Both the position numbers and the translations under genes were made by a program. From positions 1,823 to 7,177 of the forward strand of contig DIVU01000054.1 of NCBI GenBank assembly GCA_002423365.1: a stretch of 5,355 nucleotides of DNA, written 5' to 3'. Every line of letters begins with the position of its first letter. Position 1 is the first letter of the stretch. The notes beneath the pieces were generated by a model. It had not been told where the DNA came from, did not search any database, and worked only from the letters and a program-made list of their open reading frames with translations. Shown here piece by piece: positions 1 to 5,355 of the stretch. The stretch comes from Desulfuromonadaceae bacterium UBA6124 (GTDB taxonomy: Bacteria > Desulfobacterota > Desulfuromonadia > Desulfuromonadales > Trichloromonadaceae).

Positions 1-451
1 AGTCGCCGTCGGTCACGGTGATGGCGAAACGTCCCGTGGTCTGCGGCTTGACGAACATCCCTTCGGTAAAATCCCGGCTCCAGCGCAGGCTGCCATCCGC
101 TTCCCGGGCATTGACCTTGAAGGTCACTCGGGTGATGGGCTGATCGGTGCCGTTGTAGAGCTTGCCGAAAAAGGTGCCCTTGTTGATGCGCCCTTCGACC
201 TGAAGATTCCGCAGCTCTTCCGGCGCCATCTCGAATTCTTCCAGCTTCGGCCGGGGGGCGGCGGGGTCGTCTAGCGGGGTCTTTTTATTCCCCTCGATGA
301 GCCAGGTTTTGCCGCTGCGTTTGTCGATCTGGTAGGTCACCCCTTCTTCATTAACCACCAGGGCGAAGCGGTTATTGGAGGAATGGACGAAAAAGACCAG
401 GGCCATGCCGAAGACCATGATCGAGACTGTAGAGATAATCGTTTTGCGCAT
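1..451 (-). CDS. Membrane-anchored protein with FxLYD-like extracytoplasmic domain (partial, C-terminus off the left edge)
   Basis: The first 150 residues are visible; the reading frame leaves the window still open. I do not recognise a named family with certainty. The start is MRKTIISTVS, followed by a hydrophobic stretch at about residues 5-22 (ISTVSIMVFGMALVFFV), which looks like a signal anchor, so the rest is probably periplasmic. Residues about 33-52 (LVVNEEGVTYQIDKRSGKTW) read like a short beta motif in which a value is bound or displayed. After a Pro-rich acidic linker (about 60-75), residues about 83-150 alternate in beta fashion (VEGRINKGTFFGKLYNGT, then ITRVTFKV, then a Phe-rich strand). 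This resembles FxLYD/Ig-like beta-sandwich domains, an inference from pattern only. The start is supported by AGGGA eight bases upstream. It lies 94 bp downstream of the TPR protein gene on the same strand and may be co-transcribed with it or use its own promoter. Confidence 0.8.
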   Translation of the reverse strand, partial: MRKTIISTVSIMVFGMALVFFVHSSNNRFALVVNEEGVTYQIDKRSGKTWLIEGNKKTPLDDPAAPRPKLEEFEMAPEELRNLQVEGRINKGTFFGKLYNGTDQPITRVTFKVNAREADGSLRWSRDFTEGMFVKPQTTGRFAITVTDGD

Positions 452-475
452 GTAGATTCCCTGTGGCGTAAGAGA

Positions 476-513
476 TTAACGGTCGCGTCGGGACGCGATT
501 GTGAGTCCGTTAA
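476..513. repeat. Nested inverted repeat (14 bp of pairing with an 8-nt bulge) in the 94-bp spacer
   Basis: Outer arms TTAACGG (476-482) and CCGTTAA (507-513) flank inner arms TCGCGTC (483-489) and GACGCGA (492-498). Both pairs are perfect and directly stacked on the left side, while eight unpaired bases (499-506) bulge on the right side. In the direction of the flanking genes (minus strand) this would form a strong RNA hairpin between the stop codon at 546 and the start codon at 451. Neither strand has a T-run after it, so it is not a classical intrinsic terminator. It could be an mRNA-processing or stability element, a leader structure, or an operator. Confidence 0.5.
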
Positions 514-540
514 ATTACCGCAACAAGGCGCGCAAGTCCA
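512..540 (-). promoter_or_regulatory. Candidate sigma-70-type promoter for the left-edge membrane protein gene
   Basis: Reading the minus strand, TGGACT (540-535, 4 of 6 matches to TTGACA) is followed after 17 bp by TAATTT (517-512, matching the first, second and last bases of TATAAT). The start codon is about 60 bp further on. The match is weak taken alone. It is listed because the block TGCGGTAATTT recurs at the same relative place before the other minus-strand gene. The nested inverted repeat begins at the end of this promoter, so it would lie in the initially transcribed region. Confidence 0.25.
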
Positions 541-545
541 GAACC

Positions 546-2486
546 TTATGGGAAAATGCCCCTTCCGGTGTCTTCTCGCCGGGGAAAGAGTCGGCGGAAA
601 AATCCCCCATCTTTTGGAACCGAGGCCTGCTTCAGTCCCTCGCGCGCCAGCGTGAGGCCGGGGTCGAGGCGCAGGGCTTCGCGGAACTCGTCCACCGCCT
701 CGGGAAACTGGCGGGAATCGAACATCATGCAGCCTTTGTAGGCATGGCCGTGCGCACTGCGTTCCAGGCCGAGTGCCCGGTTGACGGTCTGCCGGGCCTT
801 GTCGCGACGAGTCTGACCGGCGCCGTCCCGGGGATCGCGATAAAGCGCCCAGGCCAGATGGGCCAGCCACACGCCGTTGAAGGGTTCGAGGTTGCAGGCC
901 TCGCGCAGAGCCTGTTCCGCCGCCCCCCATTCCTGGCGTTCGAGGTACGCCAGCCCGGCTTTGGCCTGGACTTGGGCGTGTAGGCGGTCGGGCGCGACGG
1001 GGAGGGGGCTTTGTCCGAGAAGTTCGTCGTAGGCGCCTTTTTTTATAGGATCGGCCAGGGTGTTGTAGGCGGTGGTGACGTCAGCGAGGATTTCCTGGGC
1101 CTGAAGTTCGGCCTCACCGGACAGACGCATCAACACCGTGGGAGCCAGACGCCGGGTGAAGTGGAAATAGCGGTCGCGCAACGAGGCCGACCTGAAGGTT
1201 GCGGGAGTCATGCCGAAGATCTCGTAATAATTCTTTTCCCGGATGCCGTCGAGAAGCGCGGCGATCTCCGCCGGTTCGGGCAGTTCCTCCCCCGGACTTC
1301 CGGCGGCGGAAGGGAGACCGGCGACATCGGGCACGGCGTCGAGCAGATCGGCAAAATTTTCGAGGGGACGGTCATCCTCTCCCGTCGGCGGCGCGTTGAA
1401 GAACCGGCGCAGGGGCAAAGCCGGGGGCGAAGCCGCAGGCGTCGGCTCTTCCGAAAGGCGCAGCATGCCGAGGGCCGAGAGGGTAAGCAACAGCGGTTCG
1501 AGGCCGTTCTGCCCGACCAGCAGCTCACGCAGGGGGCGCTTTCCGTCCAGCCCGGCAAGGAAGCGTTTTTCCCCTTCGGAGAGGGTGAGGAAATTGATGA
1601 AGCGGTAGTAGTTACCGGTCACGGCGGGGTAGCGGTAGCCCCAGTTCGCCAGTTGTCGGCGAAAGGCGGGGAGATCGCCATGGCGGTGGTAGCCCTGGTA
1701 GAAGATTTCCGGCAGGTTCACTGCCAGCGGCTGAATGCCGAGGGGGCAAGGGAAGGCTTGCTCGGTTACGGCCGTCGGCGGCTGGGAGAATCCGGCGATC
1801 AGTTCTTCGCTCAGGTAGAGCAGCTTTTCCTGCAACAGCTCGGCATGATCGAGACACCCCATCTGAACCAGAAGATCGTGACCGTGACCCGAGTCGGCGC
1901 GCAGGCAGCCGTTTTCTTCGCTGGAGATCAGGTTCCGGTGGCGCAGGAAGCGGCCCAGGTCGTCATGAAAAAAACCGGGGGCAAGATGGATGGGGACCCC
2001 GTTGAAATAGACCAGTGTGCGCTCGCCGCTGAGCCCATGCAGGCTGTGGGTACCGGTGAAACGGGTGAGAAAGGCCCGCCGCAGATGGCGGTGGATAGGC
2101 ATGGCGACAGTGGTCAGCCGTGGCAGGACGAAGCGCACGGCAGCGAGCAACCGGCTCATGGGAAAAGGGGACTCCAGGTGGCGCACGGAGCCGAGCTTGC
2201 GCAGGGTCTCGACATAAGGCTCGCCGCGATAGGCGGAGGAGATGGTCAGGATGGGAATCTGCCGGTTTTGCGGGGAGCGGCGCAACGTTTTGAGAAAATC
2301 GACGGCATCCCGCGCCGGTGGCCGCAGACTTAGAAGAATCAGATCGGGGGCGTCGGGTGAAAGGCGCGCGAGGGCTTCGTCCGGTTCGTTGACCCGCTCC
2401 GTGGCCACGCCGACGAGGCGGAAATAGTTGATCAGTGTCGCGGCGGCTTTTTCATTTTTTTCGATCAGGAGTACTCGGGTCGTCAT
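546..2486 (-). CDS. Degenerate receiver / PATAN (DUF4388-like) / J-like / TPR multidomain protein
   Basis: This 646-residue protein is probably a cytoplasmic signalling or scaffolding protein. Residues 1-123 have the receiver fold pattern (RVLLIEKN, PDLILLSL, IPILTISS, LESPF) but not its chemistry. The acidic pair is reduced to E9-K10, the phospho-acceptor Asp is S53, and the invariant Lys is S106. Residues about 130-235 resemble PATAN/DUF4388, with LVYFNGVPIHLA followed by DLGRFLRHRNLI and a helical end. Residues about 255-345 are a helical region I cannot assign, followed by a Pro-rich linker to about 410. Residues 419-489 align with a J domain (NYYEIFGMTP ... AYNTLADPIKKGAYDELL), but the HPD position reads APT (448-450), so Hsp70 stimulation is unlikely. 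Residues about 505-613 form about three TPR units, ending in a basic tail. Family knowledge: receiver-PATAN-TPR proteins are frequent in Deltaproteobacteria and linked to motility and surface behaviour; the exact role here is unknown. The start has only a weak GGGA about eight bases upstream. Confidence 0.9.
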   Translation of the reverse strand: MTTRVLLIEKNEKAAATLINYFRLVGVATERVNEPDEALARLSPDAPDLILLSLRPPARDAVDFLKTLRRSPQNRQIPILTISSAYRGEPYVETLRKLGSVRHLESPFPMSRLLAAVRFVLPRLTTVAMPIHRHLRRAFLTRFTGTHSLHGLSGERTLVYFNGVPIHLAPGFFHDDLGRFLRHRNLISSEENGCLRADSGHGHDLLVQMGCLDHAELLQEKLLYLSEELIAGFSQPPTAVTEQAFPCPLGIQPLAVNLPEIFYQGYHRHGDLPAFRRQLANWGYRYPAVTGNYYRFINFLTLSEGEKRFLAGLDGKRPLRELLVGQNGLEPLLLTLSALGMLRLSEEPTPAASPPALPLRRFFNAPPTGEDDRPLENFADLLDAVPDVAGLPSAAGSPGEELPEPAEIAALLDGIREKNYYEIFGMTPATFRSASLRDRYFHFTRRLAPTVLMRLSGEAELQAQEILADVTTAYNTLADPIKKGAYDELLGQSPLPVAPDRLHAQVQAKAGLAYLERQEWGAAEQALREACNLEPFNGVWLAHLAWALYRDPRDGAGQTRRDKARQTVNRALGLERSAHGHAYKGCMMFDSRQFPEAVDEFREALRLDPGLTLAREGLKQASVPKDGGFFRRLFPRREDTGRGIFP

Positions 2487-2503
2487 TTTGAGTCCCAGGC
2501 AAA

Positions 2504-2525
2504 GGGAGAGGGGGGGATTCGAACC
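2504..2525 (-). other. Serine-tRNA-like 3'-end fragment (possible attachment site or scar)
   Basis: On the minus strand, GGTTCGAATCCCCCCCTCTCC (2525-2505) has the T-loop signature GGTTCGAATCC followed by a 3' acceptor half CTCTCC, as in many bacterial serine tRNAs that end in CTCTCCGCCA. Here the sequence continues CTTT instead of GCCA. No matching 5' acceptor half (GGAGAGG), D-arm or anticodon arm is present upstream, and the left half of the T-stem (GCCGG) does not pair well with CCCCC. It is therefore not a functional tRNA. Tyrosine-recombinase elements often carry or leave such a 3' tRNA end as an att site, but no integrase is in view. A chance resemblance remains possible. Confidence 0.45.
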
Positions 2526-2552
2526 GGCCGAAGGCTGGCGTCTCCGTAGGTG

Positions 2553-2581
2553 AAATTACCGCATTTTCATAAAGCTTTCAA
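2553..2581 (-). promoter_or_regulatory. Candidate sigma-70-type promoter for the receiver/TPR protein gene
   Basis: On the minus strand TTGAAA (2581-2576, 5 of 6 matches to TTGACA) lies 17 bp before TAATTT (2558-2553, which keeps the first, second and last bases of TATAAT). Transcription would start near 2546, giving a leader of about 60 nt that runs through the tRNA-like fragment and a short imperfect hairpin (2524-2538). The -10 region and the four bases before it are identical to those in front of the next gene on this strand. Confidence 0.35.
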
Positions 2582-2692
2582 ACTTTCGCTTTCTTGAAAT
2601 GGAAGATAGGGCAAGATGGACGTATTGATAATTTAATTTAATTTGAAAATATTCAATTTTGAGATTGACGAAAAGGGGCTTGCGCGATATGC

Positions 2693-2712
2693 CTTTGAAA
2701 GACTGTTCAAAG
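2693..2712. repeat. Perfect inverted repeat CTTTGAA-N6-TTCAAAG, operator-like
   Basis: The two 7-bp arms are exact reverse complements (2693-2699 and 2706-2712) around six bases, giving a 20-bp dyad of the size bound by dimeric regulators. It covers the -35 element and part of the spacer of the best plus-strand promoter, where binding would affect transcription of the enhancer-binding protein gene. Related half-sites lie nearby: TTGAA-N4-TTCAA at 2643-2656, and TTTCAA (2576-2581) with TTGAAA (2594-2599). The region is AT-rich, so some half-sites are expected by chance. Confidence 0.4.
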
Positions 2713-2722
2713 AAAATAAAAT
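2695..2722 (+). promoter_or_regulatory. Candidate sigma-70-type promoter for the enhancer-binding protein gene
   Basis: TTGAAA (2695-2700, 5 of 6) is followed after 16 bp by TAAAAT (2717-2722, 5 of 6), predicting a start near 2729 and a leader of about 33 nt. An AAGG at 2748-2751 lies ten bases before the ATG and is a plausible ribosome binding site. An alternative further upstream is TTGACG (2665-2670) with TATGCC (2688-2693) at 17 bp, which has the better -35 but a poor -10. I found no -24/-12 (GG-N10-GC) sigma-54 promoter in this region on either strand. Confidence 0.4.
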
Positions 2723-2761
2723 CTTTATAAATTAATAAGATACAGATAAGGTTTTAATTCA

Positions 2762-4171
2762 ATGCGGGATGTTCTTTATTATGGCGAATGTTTGGAGGGG
2801 CGAGCCGATTTTCTGACTGGTTTTCTGGCGGAACATCGTTGGCGGGTCCACCCCGTCACTACTTCGGCGGCGGTGGTGGTGGATGCGCTGGACTCGATCA
2901 AAGTGGCCGTCGGCCTGATTCATCTGGAATCCATTGAGCGCGTCCAACTCCGACTGCTGGAAAGCCTGCTCCGGCGCGGGGGGGATATCGAATGGCTCAT
3001 TGTCCTGCCCCGGCAATTCACTAAAGATCCCGCCCTCTGCAGGTTTATTTCCGAATCTTTTTTTGATTATCATACCCTTCCCCTCGACGGCCCGCGCCTG
3101 ATCAACTCCCTCGGGCACGCCTACGGCAAGGCCATGCTCAAAACCAAGGCAGCATTCCCGCCGGTCGATTTCAGTCTATCCCTGCTCGGTCGAAGCGAAG
3201 TCATGCAGCAGCTTTTTCACCAGATGGAGAAGATTCGCGGGGTCGATACCCCGGTCTTTCTCGGCGGGGAAAGCGGCACCGGCAAGGAATTGGTTGCTCG
3301 CCTGATTCACCAGCATTCGCCCCGCCGTCACGCCCCTTTTGTCACCGTCAACTGCGGCGCCCTGCCGCCGACCCTGATTCAGAGCGAGCTTTTCGGCCAT
3401 GAAAAGGGGGCTTTTACCGGGGCCGGTGAACGCAAGATTGGGAAAATCGAGGCCGCCCAGGGAGGGACGGTTTTCCTCGATGAAATCGGCGATTTGCCCC
3501 TTGAGTTACAGGCTAACCTGCTTCGATTCCTCCAGGAAAAGACCATCGAGCGCATCGGGTCGCGGCAGACCCTGGCCATCGATGCCCGGGTGATCGCCGC
3601 CACCCATATCGATCTTGAAGAGGCTGTCGGACAGGGACGTTTCCGTGAGGATCTCTATTATCGGCTCAATGTTCTCTATCTCAAGTTGCCGCCACTCCGG
3701 GAGCGGGCCGGGGATGTGGAACTGCTGGCGGAGGCGTTCCTGAAAAAATTCGTTCGGGAAAACCGGAGCCGGGTCAGGGGGTTTTCACAACAGGCGCTGC
3801 GGATCATGAACCGGCACCCCTGGCCGGGCAATGTTCGCGAACTGATCAACCGCATCCAGCGGGCCGTGGTGATGTGCGAAACCCCCTTGATCACCCCCGC
3901 CGATCTCGACCTGGAACGGCGCCTCGCCTCCCGCGCCCTGCTCACTCTCGACGAAGCGCGCCAGATCGCGGAAACGGATGCGGTACGGAACAGCCTGATG
4001 AGCAACGGCAACAACATTTCCGAAACAGCCAGGCAGCTTGGTGTCTCGCGGGTGACTCTATACCGGCTGATGGAGAAGCTGAAAATCGAAGCGCAAGGCC
4101 TGTGTCAACGCCATGATGGAGGAATTTCCCCGGGAGCCAAGAGCGATGAAATGCGGGACCATTGGACTTAA
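2762..4171 (+). CDS. VpsR-like sigma-54 enhancer-binding transcriptional regulator
   Basis: This 469-residue activator has the usual length and three-part layout of NtrC-type enhancer-binding proteins. Residues 1-125 form a receiver-like domain without a clear phospho-acceptor Asp (the third strand ends GLIHLES, 51-57). Its end, FFDYHTLPLDGPRLINSLGHAYG (from about 100), is what I recall as typical of the VpsR N-terminal family. The AAA+ domain (about 140-375) is complete: Walker A GESGTGKE (169-176), the sigma-54 contact loop GAFTGA (216-221), Walker B TVFLDEIG (236-243), REDLYYR (295-301) with the arginine-finger residues, and WPGNVREL (354-361). A Fis-type helix-turn-helix lies at about 405-441 (NISETARQLGVSRVTLYRLM). 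It should therefore bind DNA and drive sigma-54 RNA polymerase. VpsR and FleQ relatives respond to cyclic di-GMP; that this one does is inference. Its last 26 bp overlap the porin gene, implying a shared transcript. Confidence 0.95.
   Translation: MRDVLYYGECLEGRADFLTGFLAEHRWRVHPVTTSAAVVVDALDSIKVAVGLIHLESIERVQLRLLESLLRRGGDIEWLIVLPRQFTKDPALCRFISESFFDYHTLPLDGPRLINSLGHAYGKAMLKTKAAFPPVDFSLSLLGRSEVMQQLFHQMEKIRGVDTPVFLGGESGTGKELVARLIHQHSPRRHAPFVTVNCGALPPTLIQSELFGHEKGAFTGAGERKIGKIEAAQGGTVFLDEIGDLPLELQANLLRFLQEKTIERIGSRQTLAIDARVIAATHIDLEEAVGQGRFREDLYYRLNVLYLKLPPLRERAGDVELLAEAFLKKFVRENRSRVRGFSQQALRIMNRHPWPGNVRELINRIQRAVVMCETPLITPADLDLERRLASRALLTLDEARQIAETDAVRNSLMSNGNNISETARQLGVSRVTLYRLMEKLKIEAQGLCQRHDGGISPGAKSDEMRDHWT
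4132..4136 (+). promoter_or_regulatory. Ribosome binding site that selects the porin start
   Basis: GGGAG lies nine bases before the ATG at 4146, inside the end of the regulator gene. Two earlier in-frame ATGs (4113 and 4116) would add 11 or 10 residues (MMEEFPREPRA) before the signal peptide and have no comparable purine-rich site. The 4146 start gives a typical signal peptide beginning MK, so it is preferred. The overlap suggests translational coupling to the regulator. Confidence 0.5.
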
Positions 4172-5355
4172 ACTTGTTGTGTCATGCAGCTTGCTCATCT
4201 TCTGGTGCGGAACCGTTTCGGTCTTTGCCGCGCCACCCAACGCCCTGAGCGATAAAATCGACGAATTGCTGCTGCTGGTCGAAGCGCAGAACACCCGTCT
4301 TAAAGCCCAGCAAGAGGCTATTGAAGCCCAGGAAAAGCGTTTTACCGAATATCGGCATAAGATGGAAGGGCTGCTCGCGCGGCAGCAGGAAAGCATCGAC
4401 CGCCTGGAATCGCGGGTCGCAGGCAGCGCGCCCTCGACTCCTGCCCCGGCCGCTACGGAAGCTGCCCCTGCCAGGACGGTGTCCCAAATGTCCCCTTTAG
4501 AGCCGGTGGGTCGCCCGCCGGAGGCGCCGAAAGAGAGCCGCCCCCCCGAGATCGCGGCGATCTTCGATCAGCCCGGGGTGTTGACGGCCAAGGGGGCGCT
4601 GGTCGTGGAACCCTCCCTGCAATTTACCCATTCCACCAGCAAGCGTCTCTTCCTGTTGGGATTTTCCATCCTGCCCGCTTTGCATATCGGCCCCTTCGAG
4701 CTGCGCGACGTGCGCAACAATGCCTATACCGCCGCCTTGGCGACTCGGTACGGGTTGACGAACCGCCTGGAACTGGAGTTGAAAATTCCTTACGTTTACC
4801 GGACCGAGGAATCGTCCAGCCATAGGTACGTCACTCCGGATTCCCTTTCGGTCATCGAATCGAACGATTCCAGGGAGGGCTACGGGTTGGGGGATGTGGA
4901 ATTCGGCGTGCGTTACCAGCTCAACCAACCGCGCACCGGTCCCTACTATGTGGCCGGCCTGCGGGTCAAAAGCGATACCGGCGAGGATCTCTTTGACGCT
5001 GATGAGGACGAACTGCCGACGGGTTCCGGCTTCTGGGGCCTTCAGCCAAGCCTCACGGCCATTTTCGCTTCCGATCCGGCGGTCTTTTTTGGCGGCGTCA
5101 ACTACCTATGGAACATCGAGCGGAATGTTGGTGGGGAATACGGCAAGATCGATCCGGGGGATGCTTACGGTTTTAACTTTGGCATGGGGCTCTCATTGAA
5201 CGAAAAAGCCGCCTTCAGCATGGGCTACGAACACAGCATCATCTCCCGCACCCGGCGGGACGGTGACATTCTGCCCGGTCAGGTCAATATTCATGTCGGC
5301 ACCTTTCAGCTTGGCTATTCCTATCGCCTTAGCGACTGGACGAACCTGAACCTGG
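4146..5355 (+). CDS. FapF-like coiled-coil outer-membrane porin (partial, C-terminus off the right edge)
   Basis: The frame is open for 403 codons to the window end. Residues 1-28 are a signal peptide (Lys at 2, hydrophobic core, likely cleavage VFA/A). Residues about 34-91 are a charged heptad-like coiled coil (ALSDKIDELLLLVEAQ ... SIDRLESRV), 93-134 a Pro/Ala-rich linker, and from about 140 amphipathic strands of a beta-barrel. Barrel motifs RLELELKIPYVYR, GLGDVEFGVRYQL, LPTGSGFW, DPAVFFGGVNY and SLNEKAAFSMGY match, from memory, corresponding stretches of Pseudomonas FapF (TIGDVNFG, LPTGNGVW, DPAVLFG, ALNEKMSMS). FapF is the outer-membrane pore that exports functional amyloid subunits, its N-terminal coiled coil trimerising and gating. 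The same barrel family (Phenol_MetA_deg-like) includes porins of other function, so amyloid export here is an inference. About 30-60 residues are probably missing. It is translationally coupled to the VpsR-like regulator. Confidence 0.88.
   Translation, partial: MKCGTIGLKLVVSCSLLIFWCGTVSVFAAPPNALSDKIDELLLLVEAQNTRLKAQQEAIEAQEKRFTEYRHKMEGLLARQQESIDRLESRVAGSAPSTPAPAATEAAPARTVSQMSPLEPVGRPPEAPKESRPPEIAAIFDQPGVLTAKGALVVEPSLQFTHSTSKRLFLLGFSILPALHIGPFELRDVRNNAYTAALATRYGLTNRLELELKIPYVYRTEESSSHRYVTPDSLSVIESNDSREGYGLGDVEFGVRYQLNQPRTGPYYVAGLRVKSDTGEDLFDADEDELPTGSGFWGLQPSLTAIFASDPAVFFGGVNYLWNIERNVGGEYGKIDPGDAYGFNFGMGLSLNEKAAFSMGYEHSIISRTRRDGDILPGQVNIHVGTFQLGYSYRLSDWTNLNL

Noticed and set aside
337..983. 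Overlapping open frames on both strands around the 94-bp spacer
   Set aside because: They run across the ends of the two real minus-strand genes in other frames, have no recognisable domains and lack convincing ribosome binding sites.
1011..2333. A 440-codon open frame on the plus strand, antisense to the receiver/TPR gene
   Set aside because: Its translation is low-complexity and Gln/Gly/Arg-rich with no domain, while the opposite strand encodes recognisable domains throughout. It is an expected by-product of GC-rich codon use.
2524..2538. Short hairpin CCGGCC-GAA-GGCTGG as a terminator
   Set aside because: It has a wobble or mismatch and no following T-run on either strand, and it lies at the start rather than the end of transcription units.
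2626..2660. AT-rich stretch with TTTAATTTAATTT as a replication or partition iteron
   Set aside because: Only two or three short ATTTA-type units are present, with no DnaA boxes or initiator gene nearby; it is better explained as a promoter-region AT tract.
2675..2692. Possible -24/-12 sigma-54 promoter (GGGG ... TGC) before the enhancer-binding protein
   Set aside because: The GG-to-GC spacing is 12 bases rather than the required 10, and the flanking TGGCAC/TTGC bases are absent.
4060..4146. Possible sigma-54 promoter directly in front of the porin gene
   Set aside because: GG/GC pairs such as those in GGCTGATGGAGAAGC are separated by 11 bases, not 10, and do not match the consensus; the gene overlap also argues for co-transcription.

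Overview
The window looks like chromosomal DNA from a fairly GC-rich Gram-negative bacterium. The mix of a degenerate receiver/PATAN/J-like/TPR protein, a sigma-54 enhancer-binding protein and a coiled-coil outer-membrane porin is most reminiscent of the Desulfuromonadales/Geobacterales (former Deltaproteobacteria). This assignment rests on protein architecture only and is an inference.

Layout: two genes lie on the minus strand and two on the plus strand, diverging from an AT-rich intergenic region of about 275 bp (2487-2761). Leftwards, a 646-residue multidomain protein (2486-546) is followed after a 94-bp spacer by a small membrane-anchored protein that runs off the left edge (451-1). That spacer holds a nested inverted repeat. 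Both minus-strand genes are preceded, about 60-67 bp before their start codons, by the same 11-bp block (TGCGGTAATTT), which fits the -10 end of two similar candidate promoters.

Rightwards, a VpsR-like sigma-54 enhancer-binding regulator (2762-4171) overlaps by 26 bp the start of an outer-membrane protein gene (4146 to the right edge). The latter has the layout of FapF, the secretion pore of the functional amyloid (Fap) system: signal peptide, coiled coil, Pro/Ala-rich linker, beta-barrel. A cyclic-di-GMP-responsive type of regulator translationally coupled to a FapF-like pore is the most interesting arrangement here. It suggests a surface-fibre or biofilm export locus that continues beyond the right edge.

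The divergent intergenic region also carries a short sequence resembling the 3' end of a serine tRNA without the rest of the gene, a perfect 7-bp inverted repeat overlapping the best plus-strand promoter, and several TTGAAA/TTTCAA half-sites. No complete tRNA, rRNA, CRISPR array or transposase is visible. No stretch over 300 bp lacks a gene.
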